Part shown: positions 8,853 through 18,007 of the stretch, in pieces
How positions within the stretch are numbered: the stretch's first letter is position 1
How the letters are laid out: each line of letters begins with the position of its first letter
The notes under the pieces: generated by a model
Seen by the model: the letters and a program-made list of their open reading frames with translations, nothing else
Told to the model about the DNA's origin: nothing
Databases searched by the model: none
Source of the DNA: Streptomyces calvus
GTDB taxonomy: Bacteria > Actinomycetota > Actinomycetes > Streptomycetales > Streptomycetaceae
Assembly (NCBI RefSeq): GCF_006782915.1
Contig: NZ_VCNP01000032.1
Coordinates: 124,001 to 188,000, forward strand
Reading direction: 5' to 3'
Length of the DNA: 64,000 bases
Made by a program: the position numbers and the translations under genes

Positions 8853-9053
8853 ATGGCCAAGGTGAACGTCAGTCTCGACGCCGAACTCGTGGTGGAGGTG
8901 ATGGTCCTGGCGGGCGCCGGCTCGCCGCAGGACGCGGTCGAGGCGGTCGTACGGGACTACATCGCCCGCGGCCACCGCACGGAGGCCCGCACGGAACTCC
9001 GGGACCAGGGCCTGCGCGAGGTCGACGCCAAGCCGCAGGAGCCGCAGGGCTGA
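8853..9053 (+). CDS. Small VapB-like / DUF2191-like protein
   Basis: A 66-residue acidic protein. Its N-terminal MAKVNVSLDAELV strand followed by helices (AGAGSPQDAVEAVVRDYIA) resembles the ribbon-helix-helix fold of VapB/DUF2191 antitoxin-like proteins. It has a good ribosome site (GAAGAGGGGG, 8 nt upstream). No toxin (PIN domain) gene follows; the next plus-strand sequence is non-coding before the convergent mqnP, so a toxin-antitoxin role is doubtful and a stand-alone DNA-binding or regulatory role is as likely. Confidence 0.7.
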   Translation: MAKVNVSLDAELVVEVMVLAGAGSPQDAVEAVVRDYIARGHRTEARTELRDQGLREVDAKPQEPQG

Positions 9054-9141
9054 GCCGCCGCACCGCCACCCGCCGCCGTCCGCCGTCCGCCGTCCGGCCG
9101 GACGCGGGCACGAGCAGGGCCCGCGGGCCGGCCGGAGTGCG

Positions 9142-10065
9142 TCACGGCGTCAGGCCGCGTACCAGCAGGTCGAGCAGCGCGCACACGAACAGGGCGATGC
9201 CGATGAAGCCGTTGACGCTGAAGAAGGCCCGGTTCAGGCGGCTCAGGTCGTGGGGGCGGACGATGGTGTGCTCGTAGACGAACGCGGCGGCGACGATCAG
9301 CAGGCCCAGCCAGAAGAAGACGCCGGCACCGGTGAGGACCGCGTACCAGACGAACAGGGCCGTCGTGACGGCGTGGCAGACCCGCGCGCCGACGATGGCG
9401 GCCGGGATGCCGAAGCGGGCCGGGACCGACCTCACGCCGATCTCCCGGTCGGTGTCGACGTCCTGGCAGGCGTAGATCAGGTCGAAGCCGCCGATCCAGA
9501 TGCCGACCGCGAGACCCAGGACCGCCGCGTCCCAGGACCACGACCCGGTGACCGCCAGCCAGCCGCCGACCGGGCCCATGGCCTGCGCGAGACCGAGGAT
9601 GGCCTGCGGGAAGTGGGTGAACCGCTTGCCGTACGGATACACCACCATCGGGATCACGGCGACCGGCGCGAGGGCCAGGCAGAGCGGGTTGAGCAGCGCC
9701 GCCGCGCCCAGGAAGACGACGAGGGCGATGAGCGCGCCGGTCCAGGCGTGCTTCACCGACACGGCGCCGGTGACCAGTTCGCGGTGCGCGGTGCGCGGAT
9801 TGCGGGCGTCGATCTCGCGGTCGATGATCCGGTTGGCGGCCATGGCGAAGGTGCGCAGGCCGACCATGGCGAGGGTGACGAGCAGCAGCCGGCCCCAGTG
9901 GATGTTGCGGTCCCACTCGTACATCGCGGTGAGCGCGGCGATGTAGGCGAAGGGCAGCGCGAACACCGAGTGCTCGATCATGACCAGGCGGAGGAAGGCC
10001 TTCACCTTCCCGGTCGGCCGCGGTGCCGGGCCCGGACCCACGATCCCGTCGGCGGTGGTCATCAT
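9142..10065 (-). CDS. mqnP: Menaquinone biosynthesis prenyltransferase MqnP (UbiA family)
   Basis: A 307-residue polytopic membrane enzyme of the UbiA superfamily. The two Asp-rich motifs that hold the Mg-prenyl diphosphate are present: NRIIDREIDARNP (residues 78-90) and DVDTDREIG (202-210). Eight or nine hydrophobic helices follow the usual pattern. In the futalosine pathway MqnP prenylates 1,4-dihydroxy-6-naphthoate before decarboxylation by MqnL. Its ATG overlaps the stop of the upstream gene (ATGA), so it is translated with the mqnL-hypothetical pair. Confidence 0.93.
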   Translation of the reverse strand: MMTTADGIVGPGPAPRPTGKVKAFLRLVMIEHSVFALPFAYIAALTAMYEWDRNIHWGRLLLVTLAMVGLRTFAMAANRIIDREIDARNPRTAHRELVTGAVSVKHAWTGALIALVVFLGAAALLNPLCLALAPVAVIPMVVYPYGKRFTHFPQAILGLAQAMGPVGGWLAVTGSWSWDAAVLGLAVGIWIGGFDLIYACQDVDTDREIGVRSVPARFGIPAAIVGARVCHAVTTALFVWYAVLTGAGVFFWLGLLIVAAAFVYEHTIVRPHDLSRLNRAFFSVNGFIGIALFVCALLDLLVRGLTP

Positions 10066-10529
10066 GCGAGGCTCCCGAGGAACGTGTCGAGGTCGGCCAG
10101 CAGCTCGGCCACGGGCAGCGGGCCCGTCTCCACGGTCAGCGGCGTCCCGGCGTCCGCGGGCGGGGTGAGGTGTGCGGTGAAGGCGTACCGGTCCGTCCCG
10201 GCCGGGCGGGCGTCCAGCCGCAGGACCGCGCCGCCGTCGACGGTGAACGGCCCGCTCGCCGCGGCGAGTTCGGCGCGCAGCCGCTCGGCGAAGTCGGCGG
10301 GTTCCGCGTCGCGCACACCGGGCAGCTCGAAGCCGTCGCCCTCTCCGCCGTACTCGTAGAGGACCGCCCAGGTGTCACCGGGGCCGGCGAGTTCCTCCGG
10401 GGCGACGCCCGCCTGCTCGGCGGCGCGCCGCACGCCCGGGTCGGCGGGGTCGAGTTCGGGGCGCACCAGGGCCACGTAGTCGGTGTCGCCGCCGATGAAC
10501 AGGGCCGGTCCGGCCACGGCGGGGCTCAC
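10062..10529 (-). CDS. Uncharacterised protein coupled between mqnL and mqnP
   Basis: A 155-residue protein I do not recognise. It is acidic, Pro/Ala-rich, lacks signal peptide and membrane helices, and ends in a predicted amphipathic helix ([15 protein letters not shown]). Visible segments are [16 protein letters not shown] near the N-terminus and [18 protein letters not shown] in the middle. Both ends are translationally coupled: its GTG start overlaps the mqnL stop (GTGA) and its stop overlaps the mqnP ATG (ATGA). The context implies a role tied to the decarboxylase or prenyltransferase of menaquinone synthesis; that is inference from position only. Confidence 0.8.
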   Translation of the reverse strand: MSPAVAGPALFIGGDTDYVALVRPELDPADPGVRRAAEQAGVAPEELAGPGDTWAVLYEYGGEGDGFELPGVRDAEPADFAERLRAELAAASGPFTVDGGAVLRLDARPAGTDRYAFTAHLTPPADAGTPLTVETGPLPVAELLADLDTFLGSLA

Positions 10530-11977
10530 AGTCCGTACTCCTTCCAGCGGCGGTCGACGAGGGCGGCCGTCCGCGGGTCGGACTCGACCATGTCGGGCCA
10601 GCCGCCGTCGCGCGTGTACCCCTCCTCGGGCCACTTCCTCGTCGCGTCGATGCCCGCCTTGCCGCCCCAGAACTGCTGGTAGGAGGCGTGGTCGAGGTGG
10701 TCGACGGGGCCCTCGACGACGGTGAGGTCACGGGCGTAGTCGGTGTTGCCGAGCGCCCGCCAGGCGACCTCGTGCAGGTCGTGCACGTCGCAGTCGGAGT
10801 CGACGACCACGATCAGCTTGGTCAGCGACATCATGTGGGCGCCCCAGATGGCGTGCATGACCTTCTGCGCGTGCTTGGGGTACTTCTTGTCGATCGAGAC
10901 GATCGCGCAGTTGTGGAAGCCGCCGGCCTCGGGCAGGTGGTAGTCCACGATGTCCGGGACGATGATCTTCAGCAGCGGCAGGAAGAAGCGTTCCGTGGCG
11001 CGGCCCAGCGGGCCGTCCTCGGTCGGCGGGCGGCCGACCACGATCGACTGGAGCAGCGGACGCTTCCGCATCGTCACGCAGTCGATCTTCAGGGCGGGGA
11101 AGGGCTCCTGCGGCGTGTAGAAGCCGGTGTGGTCGCCGAACGGGCCCTCGGGCAGCATCTCGCCCGGCTCAAGCCAGCCCTCCAGGACGACCTCCGCCTG
11201 CGCCGGCACCTGGAGCGGGACGGTCTTGCAGTCGACCATCTCGATCCGCTTGCCCTGCACGAACCCGGCGAACAGGTACTCGTCGATGTCACCGGGCAGC
11301 GGCGCGGTGGACGCGTACGTCACGGCCGGCGGGCAGCCGAAGGCGATGGCGACGGGCAGCCGCTCACCGCGGCGCGCGGCCACCTGGTAGTGGTTGCGGC
11401 TGTCCTTGTGGATCTGCCAGTGCATGCCGATGGTGCGCTTGTCGTGGCGCTGGAGGCGGTACAGGCCGAGGTTGCGGATGCCGGTCTCGGGGTCCTTGGT
11501 GTGGGTCAGGCCCAGGTTGAAGAAGGAGCCGCCGTCCTTGGGCCAGGTGAACAGCGCCGGGAGCTCGTCGAGGTCGACGTCCTCGCCGCGCAGCACGACC
11601 TCGTGCACGGGCGCGTCCTTGACCTTCTTCGGCGGTACGTGCGTCATCGCGCCGAGCTTGCCGAAGGCCTCGCGCACCCCGACGAAGCCGTGCGGCAGCT
11701 CCGGCTTGAGCAGTCCGCCGATCTTGTCGGAGATCTCCGCGTACGACTTCAGCCCCAGCGCCTTCAGCAGGCGGCGGTCGGTGCCGTACACGTTCATCGC
11801 CAGGGGCATGCGCGAGCCGCGCACGTTCTCGAAGAGCAGGGCGGGACCGCCGGCCTTCTGCACCCGGTCGACGATCTCACCGACCTCCAGATACGGGTCG
11901 ACCTCGGCCTTGATGCGCTTGAGGTCGCCCTCGCGCTCCAGCGCCCTGAGCAGGGAGCGAAGATCGTCGTAAGCCAT
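10526..11977 (-). CDS. mqnL: Menaquinone biosynthesis decarboxylase MqnL (UbiD family)
   Basis: A 483-residue UbiD-type enzyme that uses prenylated FMN to decarboxylate the prenylated 1,4-dihydroxy-6-naphthoate. Family landmarks include [18 protein letters not shown] at the N-terminus, [45 protein letters not shown] with its conserved Glu, and [16 protein letters not shown] start at the ATG for MAYDDL; the frame extends 82 residues further upstream but that part is antisense to the neighbouring gene. It leads the mqnL-hypothetical-mqnP operon, all three joined by 4-bp overlaps. Confidence 0.93.
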   Translation of the reverse strand: MAYDDLRSLLRALEREGDLKRIKAEVDPYLEVGEIVDRVQKAGGPALLFENVRGSRMPLAMNVYGTDRRLLKALGLKSYAEISDKIGGLLKPELPHGFVGVREAFGKLGAMTHVPPKKVKDAPVHEVVLRGEDVDLDELPALFTWPKDGGSFFNLGLTHTKDPETGIRNLGLYRLQRHDKRTIGMHWQIHKDSRNHYQVAARRGERLPVAIAFGCPPAVTYASTAPLPGDIDEYLFAGFVQGKRIEMVDCKTVPLQVPAQAEVVLEGWLEPGEMLPEGPFGDHTGFYTPQEPFPALKIDCVTMRKRPLLQSIVVGRPPTEDGPLGRATERFFLPLLKIIVPDIVDYHLPEAGGFHNCAIVSIDKKYPKHAQKVMHAIWGAHMMSLTKLIVVVDSDCDVHDLHEVAWRALGNTDYARDLTVVEGPVDHLDHASYQQFWGGKAGIDATRKWPEEGYTRDGGWPDMVESDPRTAALVDRRWKEYGL

Positions 11978-12043
11978 GCGGTCAAGTATCCCCGAGCGGT
12001 TACCCTGGCCCTGTACCGCCCACCGCTTTCGCTGGAGAGGCCC

Positions 12044-12388
12044 ATGCTGCGGGTGCTGATGTTCCTCGTGCCGCTGGCCCTGAGCGTGTACGCCTTCATC
12101 GACTGCATCAGCACCGAGGAAGACGACATCCGGCACATGCCCAAGCCGCTGTGGGCGATCCTCGTGCTGGTGTTCCCGCTGGTCGGTTCGATCTCCTGGA
12201 TCATCGCGGGCAAGAAGCGGCACCCGGCGGGCGCGGGCGGCGCGATCGGCTCCGCGTGGAGCCGCGGCGGCGGGCGGCGGCAGTGGGTGGCGCCGGACGA
12301 CAACCCCGATTTCCTGAAGTCGCTCGACGAGGATCAGGGCAGGGACAAGGACGACAAGCCGGAGGACGGCGGGCGCGACGGGGCCTGA
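12044..12388 (+). CDS. PLDc_N domain membrane protein
   Basis: A 114-residue protein with two transmembrane helices (about residues 3-20 and 32-53) that match the phospholipase D-nuclease N-terminal (PLDc_N) domain, with the typical [15 protein letters not shown] end. The tail is polar and acidic (DDKPEDGG). No HKD catalytic motif exists, so it is not a phospholipase; many actinomycetes carry such stand-alone membrane proteins of unknown role. It is transcribed away from mqnL, with GGAGAGG 6 nt before the ATG. Confidence 0.82.
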   Translation: MLRVLMFLVPLALSVYAFIDCISTEEDDIRHMPKPLWAILVLVFPLVGSISWIIAGKKRHPAGAGGAIGSAWSRGGGRRQWVAPDDNPDFLKSLDEDQGRDKDDKPEDGGRDGA

Positions 12389-12497
12389 CCCGCCGCGCCC
12401 CGCGCCTCAGGTTCGCGTCCGGCGTCTCTCCGGCCGGGGAAGCGTCGCGGGCGGCCCTGCGCGCCGCCCCGAGCCGCGGCAGTGGAGGTGCGGCGGG

Positions 12498-13418
12498 TCA
12501 CTCCTCGCCGAAGATCTCCTCCGCGACCGGCGCGCTGACGGCACGCGCGAGCCAACGGCGCAGCACCTCCGGATCCTGACACTCCATGATCCGCCCCCGC
12601 ACCCCCTCCGACACCTCAAGACCCCGCTGCTCCAGGACCAGCAGCACGTCCTCCGCACCACGCTGGGCACAACCCTGCTCACGGCCCTGCTCGCGGCCCT
12701 GCTCGCGGCCCTGCTCACGGCCCTCGTCGCGGATTTCCTCGGCGATGTACGACTTGTAGAAGGAAAGGTCCACAGCCACCAGATTCCTCCAGAGGTGCTT
12801 GGCCGGGCTCCTCGCCAGGCCCTGTGCGGTGAATTCGATGATGGGGTCCGCGATGGATTCCTGTGTGTCCCGCAACGCGGTGGACAGGGCCTTCAGTATT
12901 CCATTGATGACCGGCTCGGCGGCGTGGGTGATGGCCGCCAGGCTGGCCAGGACGAGATCGGCGCGGGCCTCCTCCGGGTCGGTGATGACCGGCATGTTGT
13001 GCGGGCCGGCGACCAGGGGGCGAAGGGTGAGCGTGGGCATCTGGGGTGGCCCGCTGCTCACTGGCTGCTGGGCCCATCTGGCGGTGGCGTGGTCCTGGCA
13101 GACGACCAGGAGGGCCGTGGGCAGCTTGTACTTCGTCCACAGGTGGGCGGCGTAGTACGCCCAGGCCGCCGGCTTGTCCGGATGCTTCCTGCCCTGTGCC
13201 TCGACGGCCAGCAGGAACGCGTCCCGCTCCGCGGTCTCCAGGCGCAGGAGCGTGTCGACACGTCGTTCGACGGGGATGGTTTCCGTCAGGTCGGTCGGCA
13301 GCGCGGTCGCTTTGACGGGAGGCGGCATGTCGACGCCGAGGTAGCGGGAGACACGGCTGAAGAGTCCTGGATCGTGTTGGAAGATGCGGTGCATCGCCTC
13401 ATGGGGCGGGCTGACCAT
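12498..13418 (-). CDS. Rpn-like putative nuclease/transposase-family protein with GREQ repeats
   Basis: A 306-residue protein. Residues about 25-110 have the layout of the PD-(D/E)XK-type Rpn family (ETIPVERRVDTLLRLE then DAFLLAVEAQGRKHPDK as the E-x-Q-like strand, then WAYYAAHLW). The middle is helical (ITHAAEPVINGILKALST). Residues about 230-250 are a tandem GREQ/EQGR stretch encoded by a 12-bp repeat. Rpn proteins promote recombination in E. coli and act as phage-defence-like nucleases; the assignment here rests on pattern, not a search. It is an isolated minus-strand gene. Confidence 0.6.
   Translation of the reverse strand: MVSPPHEAMHRIFQHDPGLFSRVSRYLGVDMPPPVKATALPTDLTETIPVERRVDTLLRLETAERDAFLLAVEAQGRKHPDKPAAWAYYAAHLWTKYKLPTALLVVCQDHATARWAQQPVSSGPPQMPTLTLRPLVAGPHNMPVITDPEEARADLVLASLAAITHAAEPVINGILKALSTALRDTQESIADPIIEFTAQGLARSPAKHLWRNLVAVDLSFYKSYIAEEIRDEGREQGREQGREQGREQGCAQRGAEDVLLVLEQRGLEVSEGVRGRIMECQDPEVLRRWLARAVSAPVAEEIFGEE
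12673..12732 (-). repeat. 12-bp tandem repeat inside the Rpn-like gene
   Basis: Five copies of a 12-bp unit (consensus CCCTGCTCRCGG on the plus strand; the fifth is diverged), encoding the REQG repeats. Unit length is a multiple of three, so copy number can change without breaking the frame. Confidence 0.85.
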
Positions 13419-13610
13419 GCGATTCCTGCTTCGTGCATATGACGTGTGAATGTGCGACGAGCGTAAGGGAGGTACGGCAGTCGATATCCGGATTGCCGGT
13501 GATGTTCACCCGTGCGAGTGAGCGTGCACGATTCAGGTCATGCTGACCGACTTCGTCGGCCGAAGCCCACAGCTGTGGAACGCGACCGGCCGCCGTGTGC
13601 CGCACGACGA

Positions 13611-13648
13611 AGGCCGGTTCCCGTGACCTGGGTCACGGCAACCGGCCT
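13611..13648 (-). terminator. Long hairpin terminator after ccsB
   Basis: An 18-bp stem with one mismatch and a 2-nt tip (arms 13611-13628 and 13631-13648), 18 bp past the ccsB stop. It probably ends the cytochrome c biogenesis transcript. Confidence 0.65.
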
Positions 13649-13665
13649 CGGTGGTACGCGGTCTG

Positions 13666-14775
13666 TCAGAAGCCCACGGACTGGAGCGCGCCCAGGCCGA
13701 CGTCGGCGTAGGAGTGCTTGCCGGAGACGAAGATGTTGACGCCGTAGTAGTTGAACAGCCAGCAGCCGAAGGCGAGCAGGGCCAGGTAGGCGGCCTTGCG
13801 GCCCTTCCAGCCGGCGGTGGCGCGGGCGTGCAGGTAACCGGCGTAGGCAACCCAGGTGATGAAGGACCAGACCTCCTTGGGGTCCCAGCCCCAGTAGCGG
13901 CCCCAGGCGTCGCCGGCCCAGATGGCGCCCGCGATGATCGTGAACGTCCACAGCGGGAAGACGGCCGCGTTGACGCGGTAGGCGAACTTGTCCAGCGAGG
14001 CGGAGGCGGGCAGCCGCTCCAGGACGGACGTGGCGAAGGTGCCGGGCCTGCCGCCGTTCGCGAGCTTGTTCTCGTAGGAGTCCTTGAAGAGGTACATGAG
14101 CACGCCGAACGCGCCGACGTAGAACACCGCGCCGCACAGGATCGCCGTGGAGACGTGGATGTACAGCCAGTACGAGTGGAGCGCGGGGACCAGCTGGTCG
14201 CTCTCGGTGTACAGGACGGTGACGGCGAGACCGAGGTCGAGCAGGACCGTGGTGGTCAGGAACAGTCCGAGCCAGCGCACGTTCTTCTTCAGCGCCAGCA
14301 GCAGGAGGTACACGCCGACCGCGGTCGTGGAGAAGGTGATGTTGAACTCGTACATGTTGCCCCACGGCGCCCGCTCCACGGACAGCGCGCGGGTGAGCAC
14401 CCCGCCGAACGCCAGCGCGAACGCCAGCACGGTGAGGGAGATGGCGATCCGGCCGTAGAGGTCGCCCTGCTCGTCACCGCCGTGCGCGCCGGGCCCGTCC
14501 GGCACGTCCCGGGTCCCGCTCGCGGCCCGTACGACGACCTTGGGCCGCTCCAGTACGGCGGTGCCGCCGGCCTGGTTGACGGTGACGGCCGGCACCTTCC
14601 TCGGCTCGGCCGCCGGGGTGAGGGCGGACGCGGTGCGGGCGACCTTGCTGCGGCTGCCGAGGAGCCACTCCGCGATGTACGCGAAGAACGCCAGGGTGTA
14701 GACCGCCATCGCGGAGTAGATCAGCACATTGCTGATCTCCGCGAGGTTCTCGTTGGTCGCGGCGGCGAGAGTCAC
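13666..14775 (-). CDS. ccsB: Cytochrome c biogenesis protein CcsB (ResC/CcsA family)
   Basis: A 369-residue polytopic protein. The C-terminal half holds the heme-handling WWD-type motif region (WAGDAWGRYWGWDPKEVWSF), flanked by conserved His residues (LHARATAGWKG and LHSYWLYIHVS). With ResB it forms the System II synthetase that exports heme and joins it to apocytochrome c outside the membrane. The N-terminal ~110 residues include one helix and a charged actinobacterial extension. The GTG start overlaps the resB stop (GTGA). It ends the resA-ccdA-resB-ccsB operon. Confidence 0.95.
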   Translation of the reverse strand: MTLAAATNENLAEISNVLIYSAMAVYTLAFFAYIAEWLLGSRSKVARTASALTPAAEPRKVPAVTVNQAGGTAVLERPKVVVRAASGTRDVPDGPGAHGGDEQGDLYGRIAISLTVLAFALAFGGVLTRALSVERAPWGNMYEFNITFSTTAVGVYLLLLALKKNVRWLGLFLTTTVLLDLGLAVTVLYTESDQLVPALHSYWLYIHVSTAILCGAVFYVGAFGVLMYLFKDSYENKLANGGRPGTFATSVLERLPASASLDKFAYRVNAAVFPLWTFTIIAGAIWAGDAWGRYWGWDPKEVWSFITWVAYAGYLHARATAGWKGRKAAYLALLAFGCWLFNYYGVNIFVSGKHSYADVGLGALQSVGF

Positions 14776-16523
14776 TGCTGCTCAGCCCCTTCGGCAGGAA
14801 CGGCTTCCGGATCGGTGTCGGTGTCGGTGTCGGTGGGGCCGGACGTCGTGTCGTCGTCCGGTCGCGGGTCGGGGGCGCCCGGCGCCCGGTCGTAGATGAG
14901 TTCGGCGAGTTCGCCGAGTTCCTCGGGCACCTTGGCGGACTCGCTGCGGCCGAGCCCGGCCATCTCGACGACGGTGACGCCGTCGGGGCCCTCGACGGCG
15001 CGCACCCAGACGCGGCGGCGCTGGATGAACAGGGAGGCGGCGAGTCCGGCGATCGCGACGACCGCGCCGGCCAGCGCCCAGCCGCCGCCCGGCTCCTGGA
15101 CGACCTGGAAGCCGGCCCACTCCTTGATGTCCTTCTCGAAGGTGACCGAGCCGGCGCCGTTCGGGAGGGTCATGGTCTCGCCGGGCATGAGCAGCTTCTT
15201 GAACAGCTCGCCCTTGGCGTCCTTGAACTCCTTCATCTTGCTCTTGTCCATCTGGTACACGCTCTGCGGAATGCCGGAGTCGGCCTTCAGGTCGCCGTGG
15301 TAGGCGGACAGGGCGAGCACCGGATAGTCCAGCGCCGGGAACTGGGAGAGCATCGTGCCGCTGGCCGAACCGCCGAAGGTGGGCACGAAGAAGGCGTTGA
15401 AGCCGAGCTGCTCCTTCTTGCCGTCGGGGTTGCGGTAGCCGTCGAGGACCTTGACGACGCCGGAGGAGGTGACGTTGGCGTCGAGCGGCAGCAGCGGCAC
15501 CGCGTCCTGGTAGACGATCTTCCCCTTGCCGTCGCGGACGGTGACGACGGGCGCGTAGCCGTGGCTGACCAGGTAGACCTTGGCGTCGCCGATCTCCAGC
15601 GGCTTGTTCACCTCGATCAGTGCCGACTTCCGCGCGCCGTCGGCGCCCTCGGTGTAGGTGACCTCGGACTCGTAGGTGCGCGGGGTGCCCTTGTTGGGGC
15701 CGCTGCGCTCGTAGGTGCCGGTGAACTCCTTCACGTCGAAGCTGAACGGCACCAGGTCGTCGTTGGTGAAGAGGTTGCCGGACTTGAAGTCGTCGTACTG
15801 GGTGAGCGTGTTGGAGAAGCCGTCGCCCTCGACGATCAGCTTGTTGCCCTCGGACTTGAACAACTGGCCCCAGGCGAACGCGATCAGCATCACGATCAGC
15901 GCGATGTGGAAGAGCAGGTTGCCGACCTCGCGCAGATAGCCCTTCTCGGCGGCGACGGCGTCACCGACGACATGGGCGCGGAAGCGGCGCTTCTTCAGCA
16001 GGTCGAGGGCGGCGGCGCGGACCTGCTCGGGTTCGGCCTCGGTGCGCCAGGTGGTGTGCGCGGGCAGCCGGGTCAGCCGCCGGGGCGCGCCGGGCGGGCG
16101 GCCGCGTAGCTGGCCCACGAACTGCCAGGTGCGGGGCACGATGCAGCCGATGAGGGAGACGAACAGCAGGATGTAGATCGCCGAGAACCACACCGAGCTG
16201 TAGACGTTGAAGAGGCCGAGCTTGTCGTAGATCGGCGCGAGGATGTCGTGCTGGTCGCGGAAGTCGGCGACCTTGGTCTCGTCGATGCCGGTCTGCGGGA
16301 TCAGCGAGCCGGGGATCGCGCCGAGCGACAGCAGCAGGAGCAGCAGCAGTGCGACCCGCATGGAGGTGAGCTGCCGCCAGAACCAGCGGGCCCAGCCGAC
16401 GACGCCGAGGGCGGGCAGGTTCGGCGGCTCTTCCCTGGGGGCGGTGGACAGCTGGGCGCCGGCGGCGCCGAGGTCCTGGTCCTCACCGGTCGCCGGGGTC
16501 GTGTCGGTCGTGGTGTCGCTCAT
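14772..16523 (-). CDS. resB: Cytochrome c biogenesis protein ResB
   Basis: A 583-residue protein, the second System II component. About three N-terminal helices (RVALLLLLLLSLGAIPGSLIP, FSAIYILLFVSLIGCIV and LLFHIALIVMLIAFAWG) are followed by a large extracytoplasmic domain and a last helix (ALAGAVVAIAGLAASLFI); the tail is acidic and Thr/Asp-rich. ResB binds apocytochrome and heme together with CcsB. It lies 4 bp downstream of ccdA and overlaps ccsB. The first 40 residues are a polar, low-complexity N-terminus. Confidence 0.94.
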   Translation of the reverse strand: MSDTTTDTTPATGEDQDLGAAGAQLSTAPREEPPNLPALGVVGWARWFWRQLTSMRVALLLLLLLSLGAIPGSLIPQTGIDETKVADFRDQHDILAPIYDKLGLFNVYSSVWFSAIYILLFVSLIGCIVPRTWQFVGQLRGRPPGAPRRLTRLPAHTTWRTEAEPEQVRAAALDLLKKRRFRAHVVGDAVAAEKGYLREVGNLLFHIALIVMLIAFAWGQLFKSEGNKLIVEGDGFSNTLTQYDDFKSGNLFTNDDLVPFSFDVKEFTGTYERSGPNKGTPRTYESEVTYTEGADGARKSALIEVNKPLEIGDAKVYLVSHGYAPVVTVRDGKGKIVYQDAVPLLPLDANVTSSGVVKVLDGYRNPDGKKEQLGFNAFFVPTFGGSASGTMLSQFPALDYPVLALSAYHGDLKADSGIPQSVYQMDKSKMKEFKDAKGELFKKLLMPGETMTLPNGAGSVTFEKDIKEWAGFQVVQEPGGGWALAGAVVAIAGLAASLFIQRRRVWVRAVEGPDGVTVVEMAGLGRSESAKVPEELGELAELIYDRAPGAPDPRPDDDTTSGPTDTDTDTDPEAVPAEGAEQQ

Positions 16524-16527
16524 CGGG

Positions 16528-17301
16528 TCAGATCCCCACAGTGAAGCCGTTGGACCAGGTCTGCATCTGCGCCACGAGGCTGTCCCACGCGCCGGTCAGC
16601 AGCAGCACACCGGTCACGATCATCATGGTGCCGCCGATCCGCAGCACCCAGACGTAGTGCCGCTTGATCCAGCCGAAGGCGCCGAGCGCCTTGCGGAAGG
16701 CCACGGCGGCGAGCACGAAGGGCACGCCCAGCCCCAGACAGTACGCGACGGTCAGGATCGCGCCGCGTCCCGCGCTCTCCTGCTGTGCGGAGAGGGTCAG
16801 TACGGAGGCGAGCGTGGGGCCGATGCAGGGGGTCCAGCCGATGCCGAACAGGGCGCCGAGGACGGGGGCGCCGACCAGTCCGGTCGCCGGGCGCTTGTGG
16901 AAGCGGAACTCGCGCTGGGTGAGCCAGGGCATCAGGCCCATGAAGAAGACACCCATGAGGATCATCAGGACGCCGAGCACCTTGGACAGCACACCGGACT
17001 GCTCCTGCAGCGTCTGTCCGAAGTAGCCGAAGAAGGCGCCGCCGGAGACGAACACGGCGGTGAAGCCGAGCACGAACAGCGAGGCGCCGGCGACCATCCG
17101 GCCGCGCCGGGCCTCGGCCAGGTCGGTGCCGGAGACGCCGGTGACGTAGGAGAGGTAGCCGGGGACCAGGGGCAGCACGCAGGGCGAGAAGAAGGAGACG
17201 AGCCCGCCGAGGAGCGCGACGGGCAGGGCGACCAGCAGGGCGCCGTTGAGCACCGTGCCGTTGTAGCCCGTCTCGGCGGCGAGCGTGTGCAGGGCCGTCA
17301 C
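16528..17301 (-). CDS. ccdA: Cytochrome c biogenesis protein CcdA
   Basis: A 257-residue integral membrane thiol transporter with six predicted helices. The two redox cysteines are in SFFSPCVLPLVPGYL (C41) and GIGWTPCIGPTLASVL. CcdA carries electrons from cytoplasmic thioredoxin to the extracytoplasmic thioredoxin-like ResA, which keeps the apocytochrome CXXCH cysteines reduced. The GTG start is 1 bp after the resA stop. Confidence 0.95.
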   Translation of the reverse strand: MTALHTLAAETGYNGTVLNGALLVALPVALLGGLVSFFSPCVLPLVPGYLSYVTGVSGTDLAEARRGRMVAGASLFVLGFTAVFVSGGAFFGYFGQTLQEQSGVLSKVLGVLMILMGVFFMGLMPWLTQREFRFHKRPATGLVGAPVLGALFGIGWTPCIGPTLASVLTLSAQQESAGRGAILTVAYCLGLGVPFVLAAVAFRKALGAFGWIKRHYVWVLRIGGTMMIVTGVLLLTGAWDSLVAQMQTWSNGFTVGI

Positions 17302-17302
17302 G

Positions 17303-17941
17303 TCACTTCTCCGCGACGACCGGGTCGAGCATCTTCAGCAGGCGTTCCTCGCTGAGCGGGGAGAGCGTGCGCGCGGCGATCTTCCCGTCGCGGTCCAGGA
17401 TCAGGGTGGAGGGGATGGCCTGCGGGTTGAGGGTGCCCTTCTCGAAGCGGAGCATCAGTCGGCCCGTGGGGTCGTACAGGCTCGGGTAGGTGATGCCGAA
17501 GTCCTTCTCGAAGGCGAGGGCGGCGCCGGTGCTGGTGTCCCGGGTGTTGATGCCGATGAACTGCACGCCCTTGTCGGCGTACTCCTCGGACACCTTGGCG
17601 AAGTACTTGGCCTCCGCGCGGCACGGGTTGCACCAGGAGCCCCAGACGTTGAGGACGACGACCTTGCCCCGGTAGTCGGCGACGTCCAGCTGCTCGCCCT
17701 CGAGGGTTTCGCCGGACAGGTCGGGGGCGGCGTCGCGCTCGCCCTTGGCGACCGTGGCGATGCCGTCGCTGCCCGTGACGAAGTTGGTGTCGCCGCCTCC
17801 GCCGGACGTTCCGCCCGAGCCGCACGCCGAGACGAGCAGTGCGGCCGCGACGGCACCGGCGGCCAGGGTGGCGCGGCGGCGTACGCGGAGGGCGCGGGTG
17901 GTGCGGTTCGAGCGCTGGGGGGCGCGGCTGGCGGCACTCAT
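17303..17941 (-). CDS. resA: Thioredoxin-like lipoprotein ResA (TlpA family)
   Basis: A 212-residue extracytoplasmic thiol-disulfide oxidoreductase. It has a lipoprotein signal peptide with lipobox LVSAC (C40), a Gly/Ser linker, and a thioredoxin fold with active site WCNPC (C104/C107). The cis-Pro segment is NPQAIPSTLILD. ResA reduces apocytochrome c cysteines before heme attachment. It is first in the four-gene operon with ccdA, resB and ccsB. Confidence 0.93.
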   Translation of the reverse strand: MSAASRAPQRSNRTTRALRVRRRATLAAGAVAAALLVSACGSGGTSGGGGDTNFVTGSDGIATVAKGERDAAPDLSGETLEGEQLDVADYRGKVVVLNVWGSWCNPCRAEAKYFAKVSEEYADKGVQFIGINTRDTSTGAALAFEKDFGITYPSLYDPTGRLMLRFEKGTLNPQAIPSTLILDRDGKIAARTLSPLSEERLLKMLDPVVAEK

Positions 17942-18007
17942 GTGAAAAGTTTCGCATGCCCGTTCTGGGGATCTTGCGCACCCCCCGTGCGGGCGGAAAC
18001 CCGCATA

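Noticed and set aside
8853..9053. Toxin-antitoxin pair
   Set aside because: The small VapB-like protein has no PIN-type toxin gene beside it.
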